Below, in pieces: positions 14,815 to 22,926 of a stretch of DNA of 64,000 bases. This DNA comes from Intestinimonas massiliensis (ex Afouda et al. 2020). Its GTDB lineage: Bacteria; Bacillota; Clostridia; Oscillospirales; Oscillospiraceae. Position 1 is the first letter of the stretch, and each line of letters opens with the position of its first letter. The stretch lies in NCBI RefSeq assembly GCF_900626285.1, contig NZ_LR131147.1, positions 1,856,691 through 1,920,690 of the forward strand, given 5' to 3'. Made by a program: the position numbers and the translations under genes. Under the pieces are notes generated by a model, which saw only the letters and a program-made list of their open reading frames with translations, did no database searches and had not been told where the DNA came from.

Positions 14815-14833
14815 ATTATCACCTACGCCATCT

Positions 14834-14885
14834 TAAAATATCTGTTTTTCAGATATTGCTTTTTATCTGAAAATCAGATATTTTA
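14834..14885. promoter_or_regulatory. Palindromic operator region between divergent genes
   Basis: Two perfect palindromes lie side by side: ATATCTG-N5-CAGATAT (14838-14856) and TATCTGA-N3-TCAGATA (14864-14880). An 11-bp outer inverted repeat, TAAAATATCTG (14834-14844) with CAGATATTTTA (14875-14885), encloses them. They are likely binding sites for the adjacent XRE protein controlling both divergent genes. Confidence 0.7.
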
Positions 14886-14901
14886 GAATTGAGGTGATCT
14901 T

Positions 14902-15150
14902 ATGGATTTATACAAGGAAATTCTGATCCACGCCCTGGCCTATCAGGAGGTGGAGGTACGCTTTCCCAACCTGTCCCTGACCGGAGAGGAACTGGTCCAT
15001 TCCGTCTGCTACAAGGCCCTGGTACAGATCCGGGACATCGTGCGCAACGAGGCTCTCTCCGACCCGGAGTGCTTTGATCGGGTGGAGGAGATCGTCCGGG
15101 CGCTAGAGGCCGCCGGCAGCGACGGCGGTTTCCGCCACGATTTCGGCTAG
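14902..15150 (+). CDS. Small hypothetical protein
   Basis: The 82-residue product is acidic and probably helical, with no recognised domain. GAGGTG lies seven bases before ATG 14902-14904. It is divergent from the XRE regulator across a shared palindromic operator and ends in a strong terminator, so it is a real transcription unit probably controlled by that regulator. I do not recognise the family. It could be a small partner or antitoxin-like protein, but nothing in the sequence shows this. Confidence 0.65.
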   Translation: MDLYKEILIHALAYQEVEVRFPNLSLTGEELVHSVCYKALVQIRDIVRNEALSDPECFDRVEEIVRALEAAGSDGGFRHDFG

Positions 15151-15160
15151 AAAACCGCAA

Positions 15161-15192
15161 AAAAGCCCGGAGCAGTCGCTCCGGGCTTTTTT
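15161..15192. terminator. Bidirectional terminator
   Basis: GCCCGGAGC/GCTCCGGGC (15165-15173 with 15178-15186), loop AGTC, with an A-run on one side and a T-run on the other. It serves the small plus-strand gene and proS. Confidence 0.9.
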
Positions 15193-15207
15193 CCAATAGA
15201 ATAGATC

Positions 15208-16647
15208 TTAGTAGGCCACGCCCCAGTACACCATGTGCTTGGCGGGCTTGCCGCAGACGGGACACACGTCGCCCAGGTGCTCCTGCTCCAGCGGGATGCA
15301 GCGGGAGGACACGCCGGCGATCTCCTTCATCTTCAGCTCGCACTCCAGGTCGCCGCACCACATGGTCTTGGCAAAGCCGCCCTGGGTGGCCATCTTCTCC
15401 TTGACCTCCTCCACGGTGGAGCAGGCGTAGGTGTTCTCCTCCAGGTTCTTCTTGGCCTTGTCGTACAGGCCCTTCTGCACCGCGTCCAGCATGGTCTTGA
15501 CGGTCTCCTCGATGTTGTCCAGGGAGACGAAGCTCTTCTCGCCGTTGTCCCGGCGGACCAGCACGCACTGGTTCTTCTCCATGTCCTTGGGACCCATCTC
15601 CAGACGCAAGGGCACGCCCTTCATCTCATACTCGGCGAACTTCCAGCCGGCGGACTGGTCGGACACGTCCATCTTCACCCGGATGCCGGCGGCCTTCAGG
15701 CGGGCCATGACGGCCTCGTTGGCCTCGATGACGCCCTCCTTGTGCTGGGCCACAGGGATGATGATGACCTGGGTGGGGGCGATCTTGGGGGGCAGCACCA
15801 GACCGTTGTTGTCGCCGTGGGTCATGATGACGCCGCCGATGAGCCGGGTGGACACACCCCAGGAGGTCTGGAAGGGGTGGTGGGGCTTGTTGTCCTTGCC
15901 GGTGAAGGTGATGTCAAAGGCGGTGGCGAAGCCGTCGCCGAAGTAGTGGGAGGTGCCGGCCTGGAGGGCCTTCTTGTCGTGCATCATGCACTCCACGGTG
16001 TAGGTGGCCTCGGCGCCGGAGAACTTCTCCTTATCGGTCTTGCGGCCCTTTACCACGGGCATGGCCAGGTAATTCTCACAGAAGTCGGCGTAGATGTTGA
16101 ACATCCGCACAGTCTCCTCCATGGCCTCCTCGGCGGTGGCGTGCATGGTGTGGCCCTCCTGCCACAGGAACTCCCGGTGGCGCAGGAAGGGGCGGGAGGT
16201 CTTTTCCCACCGCAGCACGGAGCACCACTGGTTGTACAGCTTGGGCAGGTCACGGTGGGAGTGGATGATGTTGGCGTAGTGCTCACAGAACAGGGTCTCG
16301 GAAGTGGGGCGGATGCAGTAGCGCTCCTCCAGCTTCTCGGAGCCGCCCATGGTCACCCAGGCGCACTCGGGGGCGAAGCCCTCCACGTGGTCCTTCTCCT
16401 TCTGGAGCAGGCTCTCGGGGATCAGCATGGGCAGATACACGTTCTCATGCCCGGTCTCCTTGAACTTCTCGTCCAGAATCTTCTGAAAATTCTCCCAGAT
16501 GGCGTAGCCATAGGGGCGGAGGATGAACATGCCCTTGATGGAGGAGTAGTCGATGAGCTCCGCCTTCTTGCACACGTCGGTGAACCACTTGGCGAAGTCC
16601 ACCTCCATATCGGTGATCTGTTCCACCTGCTTTTTGTCCTGTGCCAT
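15208..16647 (-). CDS. proS: Prolyl-tRNA synthetase (short, archaeal/eukaryote-like type)
   Basis: The 479-residue class II synthetase charges tRNA-Pro. Motif 2 lies in LYNQWCSVLRWEKTSRPFLRHREFLWQEGHT, and the tRNA/ATP segment GGVIMTHGDNNGLVLPP follows. The anticodon domain begins near IIPVAQHKEG. The C-terminal domain has Cys pairs (CGDLEC, CPVCGK), a probable zinc site. The length and the lack of the bacterial editing insertion identify the ProS type 3 group common in Clostridia. A TATAAT-like -10 is visible about 25 bases upstream of the start. Confidence 0.97.
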   Translation of the reverse strand: MAQDKKQVEQITDMEVDFAKWFTDVCKKAELIDYSSIKGMFILRPYGYAIWENFQKILDEKFKETGHENVYLPMLIPESLLQKEKDHVEGFAPECAWVTMGGSEKLEERYCIRPTSETLFCEHYANIIHSHRDLPKLYNQWCSVLRWEKTSRPFLRHREFLWQEGHTMHATAEEAMEETVRMFNIYADFCENYLAMPVVKGRKTDKEKFSGAEATYTVECMMHDKKALQAGTSHYFGDGFATAFDITFTGKDNKPHHPFQTSWGVSTRLIGGVIMTHGDNNGLVLPPKIAPTQVIIIPVAQHKEGVIEANEAVMARLKAAGIRVKMDVSDQSAGWKFAEYEMKGVPLRLEMGPKDMEKNQCVLVRRDNGEKSFVSLDNIEETVKTMLDAVQKGLYDKAKKNLEENTYACSTVEEVKEKMATQGGFAKTMWCGDLECELKMKEIAGVSSRCIPLEQEHLGDVCPVCGKPAKHMVYWGVAY

Positions 16648-16746
16648 AACTCTATCTCAATCCTTTATTATAAAATACAACATGGGTTCTTCCTATTTTA
16701 TTCATTCGGTGCCCAAAAGTCAAGGGTTACCCGGCGTTTGCAGCCG

Positions 16747-17289
16747 GTGAGACGCATAAGATCCCGTTTTTTCCGCACACTGAGGGGGAAAGGGCGGTGT
16801 CGGACAGTGCTGGTAGGCGTCTGGGAGGAAAACGAGGGCATCGGGGCGGCGGTGGAAGCCGGCGTAAAGCGGGCCGGCGGAAGGCTGGTGACCGGGCGGC
16901 ACCCGGCGGAGCTGGCGGAACAGGGGCTGGATCTGCTGGCGGTGTCCCCCGGGGCCCGGGGCTGGGCGGGTGCGGGGGCCATCCCCTGCCGGACGGTGCT
17001 TCTCCCCGGCGGCGTGGGGGCCCTGGCCCGCCACCTGCGGGCGGAGCAGGCGGTGAGCTACGGCACCTCTCCCCGGGATACCATCACCTTTTCCAGCCTG
17101 GAAGGGGACCGGCTGTGCCTGGCCCTCCAGCGGGAGCTGGTCACCCTCACCGGCACGGTGGTGGAGCAGCAGGAGCTGGTCGTACCCTGTCCCAGCGGCC
17201 CCTCCCCTCTGCCCACTCTGGCGGCGGCAGGGATCCTTCTGCTGGCCGGGCTGCCGCCGGAGGCGCTGCCCGGGCTGCTGGGAGTCTAA
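16747..17289 (+). CDS. Hypothetical protein, Ala/Leu/Gly-rich
   Basis: A GTG at 16747 opens a 180-codon frame that ends at a strong terminator. It is not antisense to any gene beyond 16747. The N-terminus is basic (RRIRSRFFRTLRGKGR), followed by VLVGVWEENEGIGAAVEAGVK, which looks like a Rossmann-type start, and a C-terminus rich in Leu/Ala/Pro. The frame stays open upstream through the proS antisense, but without a good start. I see no clear Shine-Dalgarno. No family is recognised. It is probably a real lineage-specific gene divergent from proS. Confidence 0.6.
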   Translation: MRRIRSRFFRTLRGKGRCRTVLVGVWEENEGIGAAVEAGVKRAGGRLVTGRHPAELAEQGLDLLAVSPGARGWAGAGAIPCRTVLLPGGVGALARHLRAEQAVSYGTSPRDTITFSSLEGDRLCLALQRELVTLTGTVVEQQELVVPCPSGPSPLPTLAAAGILLLAGLPPEALPGLLGV

Positions 17290-17293
17290 AAAA

Positions 17294-17321
17294 GGCCCGG
17301 ACCGTCCGGTCCGGGCCTTTT
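17294..17321. terminator. Bidirectional terminator
   Basis: GGCCCGGACC/GGTCCGGGCC (17294-17303 with 17308-17317), GTCC loop, flanked by an A-run and TTTT. It separates the convergent hypothetical gene and the SLH protein gene. Confidence 0.9.
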
Positions 17322-17328
17322 CAGCTGT

Positions 17329-19638
17329 TTATGCCATTTTCACAACCAACGTAGCCACAAATTCGCCGCCGGAATAGCTGCCGTAGATCTGCACCGAATC
17401 GCCGGCCTTTAACCCGCCCAGGGAGGTGCTGCCGCCGGAGGCGGTGACAAAGCTGGCATCCGACACATCAATCGTCAGGGTGTTGCCGTTGTCCGGCTGG
17501 ATCATCAGGGTCTTGGCAGAGGAGTTGGTCAGCAGCACCTTGCCGGTAAGCTGGGTGTTGGAGCCGGAACCCTTAGCCACCTCGATGGAGATGACCTCGT
17601 CCCCGCTGACCACCATGGCCACCTTGTCATTGGGCTTGAGGGAGTAGAGGGAGACGATGGAGCCGTTCTGGGTCACCGTCACCCCTTCCGCCACAGTGTA
17701 GGAGGTGGTGGAGCCGCCGGCAAGCTGCACATCAATGGTAACGCCGGAGGTGTCCTGCACCACCCGGGTGATGGTGCCGGTGACGTTGGCGCTCTGGCTG
17801 GTGGTCTCCAACCGGTTCACCTGGTGGTAGCGGACGGTGACGATGATGGAGTCCCCGCTGCGGATCTTGTCGATGGTGCTGCTCTTGCCGTCCCGGTAGA
17901 CGGTGGGCAGGTTGGTCAGATCGATCTCAAAGGTCACCACGCCGCCGTCGGCAGTGCGCACCGACAGAGTGGTGGGGGTGCCGAAGGCGATGGATTCCAC
18001 CACGCCCTCGGTGGTGGTGGAGCCGGGCCAGGCGTCGATCTCCGCCGCCTGACCGCCGGAGAGCCGGACGGTGGCGTAGCTGCCCTTCTCCAGGTTCTTC
18101 AGGGCGATCTCCGCGCCGTTGTAGCGCACCACGGCATTGGCGGCGATGTTATAGGTGGTGTAGGAGCTGGAGCCCACCTTGCTGATGGTAATGGTGTTCA
18201 CGTCCTTGGCGTAGGTGTAGTTGTTCACCACGCCCTGGATATACTGGGTGACGGTATCCACAGAGAGGCTCACCAGCTGATTGCCGCTGTCGTTGCTCAC
18301 CCGCATGCTCACATAGTCCCCCACATGGGCGGTGGACAGGCTGCCCACCACGCCGTTGACGGTGACGCCGGCGCCCACGGGCAGGGTGTACCGCTGGGTC
18401 TCGCCGTTGAAGGAGGACACCTGGAGGCTCTGGCCGCTGGAGGCCTCCACCACGGAGACCAGGATGCCCTCGGCGCTGTGGCTGCCGCCGGAGAGCTTCA
18501 GGCCCGCCAGATGGCCCATGGAGTCCACATAGCACTGGGCGGTGGTGTAGCCCGCCTGGAGGTCAATGAGCTCCGCTCCGCCGGCGGTACCCCCCACCTG
18601 CACCGCAGTAAAGCGGTCAATGGCCAGGCTGCGGGTAGTACCGTTGGCCAGCAGATTCACCCGGTCCCGGGTGATGCTGTTCACCGTTCCGCTGAAGGCA
18701 GTCAGGGTGCCGCCCAGACGCACCGACTGGGCGGTGCCGCTCTTGCTCAGGTTCACCCGGGCATACTGGCCCACCCGCAGGGCGGAGGTGCCGGAGAGCA
18801 TGTTGTTCTCATAGATCTTCACATCGGAGGGCAGGGAGATGCTGGTGGTGCCGGTGATGTCGCTGTTCAGGGTCAGCAAGGTGGTGCCGCTGCCCCCGGA
18901 GGTCACCGCGGCGATGGTGCCGCCCGTCCAGGCATAGTCGGTATAGGCGGGCAGCTCAGCGTACAGGCCCCGCTCCTCCATGAAGTCCATGGTACGGCGG
19001 AGCATGACGGCCATCTCCGCCCGGGTGAGGGAGCGGCTGGGCAGGAACTGGTTGTACTGATTGCCCTCCACGATGCCGTAGCTGTAGAGCACATATACGT
19101 AGGGCTGCAGCGCGGCGGAGATGGAGGTGGCGTCGGCAAAGCTCAGCGGATAGCTGGTCAGGCTTTTGGCCAGAGGCTCCAGCTGCATGGCCCGTACCAG
19201 GTACATGGCCAGGGTCTCCCGGCTGATGGCCTTCACCAGCCCGCCGGACTGGCTGAGGGAACGCAGTTCGGTCTCAGAGATGATGCCGGTCTCCAGGCAG
19301 ACCGCCATTTCCTCCCCCGCCCAGGAGTACAGGGATTCGGGCATGATCTCCTTCAGAGTGGCCGCCCATTTCTGGGAGATTTTGGTCTTGTCCGTGGCGG
19401 ACACGCCGGTGGCACGGGAACAGAAGATCACCGCCTCACAGGCGGTCATGGCCCGGTCGGGAGTAAAGGTGGTGGCGCTGGTGCCGTTGATCACGCCCTG
19501 GGTGGCCAGATATTCCACATCGGTCTTGGCCCAGTGGTTGGTCATATCGGAAAACGTGACGGCCCCTGCGGTCACCGTCAGCAGAGAGATGGTCAGAACG
19601 ACCGTCATGGCCCAGGCCAGAAATCGCTTCCCTTTCAT
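17329..19638 (-). CDS. SLH-domain surface protein with repetitive beta-rich body
   Basis: The product has 769 residues. A signal peptide covers residues 1-27 (MKGKRFLAWAMTVVLTISLL, cut near TAGA-VT). SLH-type repeats occupy about residues 28-205 (FSDMTNHWAKTDVEYLATQG, FTPDRAMTACEAVIF, and later QFLPSRSLTRAEMAVMLRR) and would anchor it to secondary cell-wall polymer. The remaining 560 residues are Ser/Thr/Gly/Val-rich with recurring units such as LKNLEKGSYATVRLSGG and LYSLKPNDKVAMVVSGDE, suggesting small beta-barrel repeats. No catalytic domain is seen. ATG 19636-19638 with GGAGGGACGAGT upstream is the start. A TATAAT lies about 45 bases further up. Confidence 0.88.
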   Translation of the reverse strand: MKGKRFLAWAMTVVLTISLLTVTAGAVTFSDMTNHWAKTDVEYLATQGVINGTSATTFTPDRAMTACEAVIFCSRATGVSATDKTKISQKWAATLKEIMPESLYSWAGEEMAVCLETGIISETELRSLSQSGGLVKAISRETLAMYLVRAMQLEPLAKSLTSYPLSFADATSISAALQPYVYVLYSYGIVEGNQYNQFLPSRSLTRAEMAVMLRRTMDFMEERGLYAELPAYTDYAWTGGTIAAVTSGGSGTTLLTLNSDITGTTSISLPSDVKIYENNMLSGTSALRVGQYARVNLSKSGTAQSVRLGGTLTAFSGTVNSITRDRVNLLANGTTRSLAIDRFTAVQVGGTAGGAELIDLQAGYTTAQCYVDSMGHLAGLKLSGGSHSAEGILVSVVEASSGQSLQVSSFNGETQRYTLPVGAGVTVNGVVGSLSTAHVGDYVSMRVSNDSGNQLVSLSVDTVTQYIQGVVNNYTYAKDVNTITISKVGSSSYTTYNIAANAVVRYNGAEIALKNLEKGSYATVRLSGGQAAEIDAWPGSTTTEGVVESIAFGTPTTLSVRTADGGVVTFEIDLTNLPTVYRDGKSSTIDKIRSGDSIIVTVRYHQVNRLETTSQSANVTGTITRVVQDTSGVTIDVQLAGGSTTSYTVAEGVTVTQNGSIVSLYSLKPNDKVAMVVSGDEVISIEVAKGSGSNTQLTGKVLLTNSSAKTLMIQPDNGNTLTIDVSDASFVTASGGSTSLGGLKAGDSVQIYGSYSGGEFVATLVVKMA

Positions 19639-19720
19639 ACTCGTCCCTCCATTATGCAGGTTGGTTTCCATAACTATCATAAATTATAACGGCTCCCTAT
19701 GGAAAAAGCAACAGCAAAAA

Positions 19721-19744
19721 GGCGCCGGGGAATCCCCCGGCGCC
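19721..19744 (-). terminator. Terminator of the tauE-like gene / nine-gene operon
   Basis: GGCGCCGGGG/CCCCGGCGCC with a 4-base loop, followed on the minus strand by TTTTTG. The promoter of the SLH gene starts within its T-run (TTGCTT, then TATAAT 17 bases on). Confidence 0.9.
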
Positions 19745-19763
19745 TTTGGGTCCCCGGCGGAGT

Positions 19764-20552
19764 TCAGGCCGCCAGGTTGCGCACGATATTGAAGATGGAG
19801 ATGGCCAGCACGATCAGCTGGACCGCGTTGAAGGCCTTTTCCACCGACGCCTCGGAGCACTTCTTGTTCAGGCTGGCTCCGATGAAGCCGCCGGCGATGG
19901 CGCCGATGATCATGACCGGGGCGATGGACAGGTCAAAGGCCCCGAACCCGGTGGTGAGGGCCACCGTGCCCAGCTTGGAGATCTGGGCGAACAGGATGGT
20001 CACCAGGGAGCACACCGTGGCCGTCTTGGTGTCGAAGGAGAACAGGTAGATGATGAGGGCCACGTTGATGGGGCCGCCGCCGATGCCCAGGAAGGAGGAG
20101 CAGACGCCCAGGAAGACGCCCACCAGCAGGGAGACCACCACGCCGCTCAGGTGCTTGCTGGGGATACGGCTCTTGTTCTTCATGTAGAGGAACACGGCCA
20201 GGATCAGCAGGGAGAGCACCACGTTCTGCACCACCGTCACGGCGGAGTTGGCCTGGAGCGCGTCCACGATGACCTGGAGCAGCTTCTCCCCCACCAGGCC
20301 GCCCACCACCGAGCCTAACGCCAGGGGGATGGCGGTACCGAAGGGGATCTTGGTCTTGGCCAGCATCTGCTTGCCGATGGAGACCACCGACATGGAAAAC
20401 ACGGTGAGGGAGGACAGCACCCCGATGGTCTGCACGTCAAAGCCGTGGAGCACATCCATCAGGGGCTTGATAATCACCCCACCCCCCATGCCCGTCAGGG
20501 AACCCACAGTGGTGGCCCCGATGGCGATGAGGAAATAGATTACATACTGCAA
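19764..20552 (-). CDS. TauE/SafE-family membrane anion exporter
   Basis: The 262-residue integral membrane protein has about eight hydrophobic segments in two repeats. Each repeat opens with the family Gly motif (IGATTVGSLTGMGGGVIIKP and GVFLGVCSSFLGIGGGPINV). TauE/SafE members export small anions such as sulfite, sulfoacetate or other organic acids. The start appears to be TTG (20550-20552) with GAAGG upstream, as no in-frame ATG fits. It is the last gene of the operon that begins with the sensor kinase at 29.6 kb, 33 bases after the LarA-like gene, so it probably exports an end product of that pathway. Confidence 0.9.
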   Translation of the reverse strand: MQYVIYFLIAIGATTVGSLTGMGGGVIIKPLMDVLHGFDVQTIGVLSSLTVFSMSVVSIGKQMLAKTKIPFGTAIPLALGSVVGGLVGEKLLQVIVDALQANSAVTVVQNVVLSLLILAVFLYMKNKSRIPSKHLSGVVVSLLVGVFLGVCSSFLGIGGGPINVALIIYLFSFDTKTATVCSLVTILFAQISKLGTVALTTGFGAFDLSIAPVMIIGAIAGGFIGASLNKKCSEASVEKAFNAVQLIVLAISIFNIVRNLAA

Positions 20553-20585
20553 GGCAGCGCCTTCTTTCTATCGGTCAGTCCGTCC

Positions 20586-22073
20586 TCAGCACCCGCAGGG
20601 AGTTCCGGCAATGGGGGTCCCGTTGAGGGCGGGGTCCTTCATGCACAGATGGACCGCCGCGGTGGTGAAGGTCTTGGGCAGAGCCAGAATGTTGGGGTTG
20701 GGGCCGGTGTACTTCTTCATGGCGTCCTGGAGGGCCTCCTCAAAGGTGGCCCGGGTCTTCAGGCCCATGCCGCGGGCGATGCCGGGCTCCCGGGCGCCCA
20801 CGATGTAGATGGCGCTGGTGTTCATCTCGGCGATGTGGCCGCAGCTCATCATGGAGAAGCCGTGGAAGGGGTGGAAGGCGTTGGCAAAGCGGTATTTGCG
20901 GATATACTCCTCCTTGGTGGCAAAGTACTCGCCGTACCGGTTCATGTCCGCCAGGGTGTTCATATAGTCGTGCTGGAACATCTCGTACAGCTCCCGCAGG
21001 TAGGGCCAGCGCTCGTCGTGGAAGTAGCCGTCGCAGATGGAGGAGACGATGAACACGCAGTGGTCGGCCATGATACGCTTGTGCCGGATCACCTGGGCGG
21101 ACAGGGCCTGCATCATCTGGATGGGGTTGGTGCCCATGCCGTTGCCGTAGTGGAAGTTGGTGGGCATGCCGAAGACGATGATGTCGTACTTCTTCTCCGC
21201 CCAGTGGACGTAGGTCCGCTTGTCGGCCATCTTCCAGGAGATGGGCTGCATCTCCTTGGCCCAGCCGGAGTTGATCTCGATCTGACGGGACTTGGTATCC
21301 AGCACCGCGTCGCAGCAGAAGAACTTCTTGCCCATCTTCTCTTCCATGTGCATGCCCTGCTGGTCGAATTTGTGCCGCATCTCGCTGTTGGTGGACACGG
21401 GCACAAAGTCCTGCCGGTGCATGACCTGGGGCACGTGGTGGGCGGAGATGCTGCGCCAGTGGGAGATGCCGGTGGCGCAGTGCTTGTAGCCGCCGGAGTA
21501 GCCGCCGTAGGGGTTGCCCTGGGTGTGGCCGATGAGGATGGCCACGTCGGCGTCGTACACGTACTTGTTCATGATCACGTGGTCGCCCTGGGCGGTGTAG
21601 CCCAGATCCACCAGGTGGTCGTAGTCCTCGCTGTCGTGGCTGGTGATCTGGCCGGAGGGGTAGAACTCGTTGAACAGCTCCTCGCCCAGGATGGTGCGCA
21701 TCTCGGCCACGGTGGCACGGGGGTGCAGGCCGTTGGAGAAGAGCAGCAGGATGTCCTTCTTCTCCACGCCGGCGGCGTACAGCTCGTCCAGGCAGGCCCG
21801 GATGGCCACCTTCCGGTGGGAGGTGGGCTGGTTGCCGCCCTTCACGATGTCGGGAATGACGATGACCACGGTGCTGCCCTTGTGGGCCAGCTCCCGCAGG
21901 GTGGGCATGCCGATGGGGTGCCGGATGGACTCCATGGTGGCGTTGTACAGGCTGTCCCAGTCCTGAGGCAGGCAGGGGGGATCCGCCACCGTCTCGCCGG
22001 GGATGAAGATGTCGGTGCTGTCGGGCAGCTCAGCGCTCATCAGGCCCTGGCCGTACTCAAAATCCAGTTTCAT
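20586..22073 (-). CDS. LarA-family (nickel-pincer racemase/epimerase-like) protein
   Basis: The 495-residue protein matches the LarA N-terminal domain: VIVIPDIVKGGNQPTSHRK, then GVEKKDILLLFSNGLHPRAT. A segment like the NPN-cofactor Lys region also matches (NPYGGYSGGYKHCATGISHW, then RSISAHH). LarA enzymes racemise or epimerise alpha-hydroxy acids using a Ni-pincer nucleotide. This one is about 70 residues longer than lactate racemase and ends CGC. No larB, larC or larE cofactor genes are in the window. Its place in the operon suggests a hydroxy-acid or hydroxy-sugar step. The substrate is unknown. Confidence 0.8.
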   Translation of the reverse strand: MKLDFEYGQGLMSAELPDSTDIFIPGETVADPPCLPQDWDSLYNATMESIRHPIGMPTLRELAHKGSTVVIVIPDIVKGGNQPTSHRKVAIRACLDELYAAGVEKKDILLLFSNGLHPRATVAEMRTILGEELFNEFYPSGQITSHDSEDYDHLVDLGYTAQGDHVIMNKYVYDADVAILIGHTQGNPYGGYSGGYKHCATGISHWRSISAHHVPQVMHRQDFVPVSTNSEMRHKFDQQGMHMEEKMGKKFFCCDAVLDTKSRQIEINSGWAKEMQPISWKMADKRTYVHWAEKKYDIIVFGMPTNFHYGNGMGTNPIQMMQALSAQVIRHKRIMADHCVFIVSSICDGYFHDERWPYLRELYEMFQHDYMNTLADMNRYGEYFATKEEYIRKYRFANAFHPFHGFSMMSCGHIAEMNTSAIYIVGAREPGIARGMGLKTRATFEEALQDAMKKYTGPNPNILALPKTFTTAAVHLCMKDPALNGTPIAGTPCGC

Positions 22074-22089
22074 AGTTTACCTCCGTCTT

Positions 22090-22926
22090 TTAATGGCCCA
22101 TGTAGAGCCGGATGATTTCCAGATACTCCTCCGGGTAGAAGCCGATCTCCCCGCTGAAGCGGGTGAGGGCGATGAGACCGCCGTCGATCTCAGGGATGGA
22201 GGCCAGCATGGCGGCGTTGTCCGCCTTCAGGCCGCCGCCGTACACCACATCCAGGCCGCCGGTCTGCTCCTTGACGAAGCGGGCGATCTTCTCGATGTAG
22301 GGCTTGTCGGCAGGGGTCTTGCCGGGGCCGATGGACCAGATGGGCTCGTAGGCGATGACAACCTTGCTCTTGTCCACCCCGTCCAGGCCGATGGAGAGCT
22401 GGTCACCCAGCACCTTCTGCCACTGGTCCTGCTCCTCGCTCTTCTCGCCGATGCAGTAGAGCACCTTCAGGCCGGCGGCCTGAGCGCACTTGATCTCCTG
22501 GTTCAGCAGGCGGTTGACGGCGGCGGTGTCGGTCACCCCGGCCTCAGCCAGGATGCCCACCTTGTCGTTGCGCTCCTCGCAGTGGCCGATGAGGGTCCAG
22601 CCGCAGCCCAGGGCGGCGGCGGCGTGAGCGGGCCGGTTGGTGGTGAAGGCGCCGAAGTTGCCGCCCACGGCGGTATCCGCCCGGTACACGCTCTGGCAGC
22701 CCAGCTCCACCTTGCTGTCGGGGGTGCGGGCGGCGGCGGCGGGGATCAGATGGGCCTCAGGGAAGAAGTCCACGAACTCCACCTCATTGGCGGCGTAGCC
22801 GGTGAGGCCCTTCTGGGTCTCGGACACGATGACCTTGCCCCAGTCGGCCATGGGGGCCAGGCGGTTCACGCCGCCCAGCTCCACCGGCACGTCGAAGCGC
22901 TTCAGATTCAAAAAGATGTGTTTCAT
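22090..22926 (-). CDS. Divergent triose-phosphate-isomerase-like protein
   Basis: The 278-residue TIM-family protein keeps the catalytic residues: Lys in LNLKRFD, His in IGHCEERNDK (family GHSERR) and Glu in IAYEPIWSIGPGKTP. The phosphate-gripping parts are changed. The family YGGSV is YGGGLKADN, and the C-terminal GALVGGASL is GGLIALTRFSGEIGF. It is also about 25 residues longer than usual. I infer an aldose-ketose isomerase for a substrate other than, or in addition to, triose phosphate. It starts one base before the PGI-like stop, so the two are tightly coupled. Confidence 0.8.
   Translation of the reverse strand: MKHIFLNLKRFDVPVELGGVNRLAPMADWGKVIVSETQKGLTGYAANEVEFVDFFPEAHLIPAAAARTPDSKVELGCQSVYRADTAVGGNFGAFTTNRPAHAAAALGCGWTLIGHCEERNDKVGILAEAGVTDTAAVNRLLNQEIKCAQAAGLKVLYCIGEKSEEQDQWQKVLGDQLSIGLDGVDKSKVVIAYEPIWSIGPGKTPADKPYIEKIARFVKEQTGGLDVVYGGGLKADNAAMLASIPEIDGGLIALTRFSGEIGFYPEEYLEIIRLYMGH

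Noticed and set aside
15235..16746. Upstream extension of the 16747-17289 gene through proS antisense
   Set aside because: The composition changes to shadow type (Gly/Leu/His/Val) before 16747, so only the part from GTG 16747 is kept.
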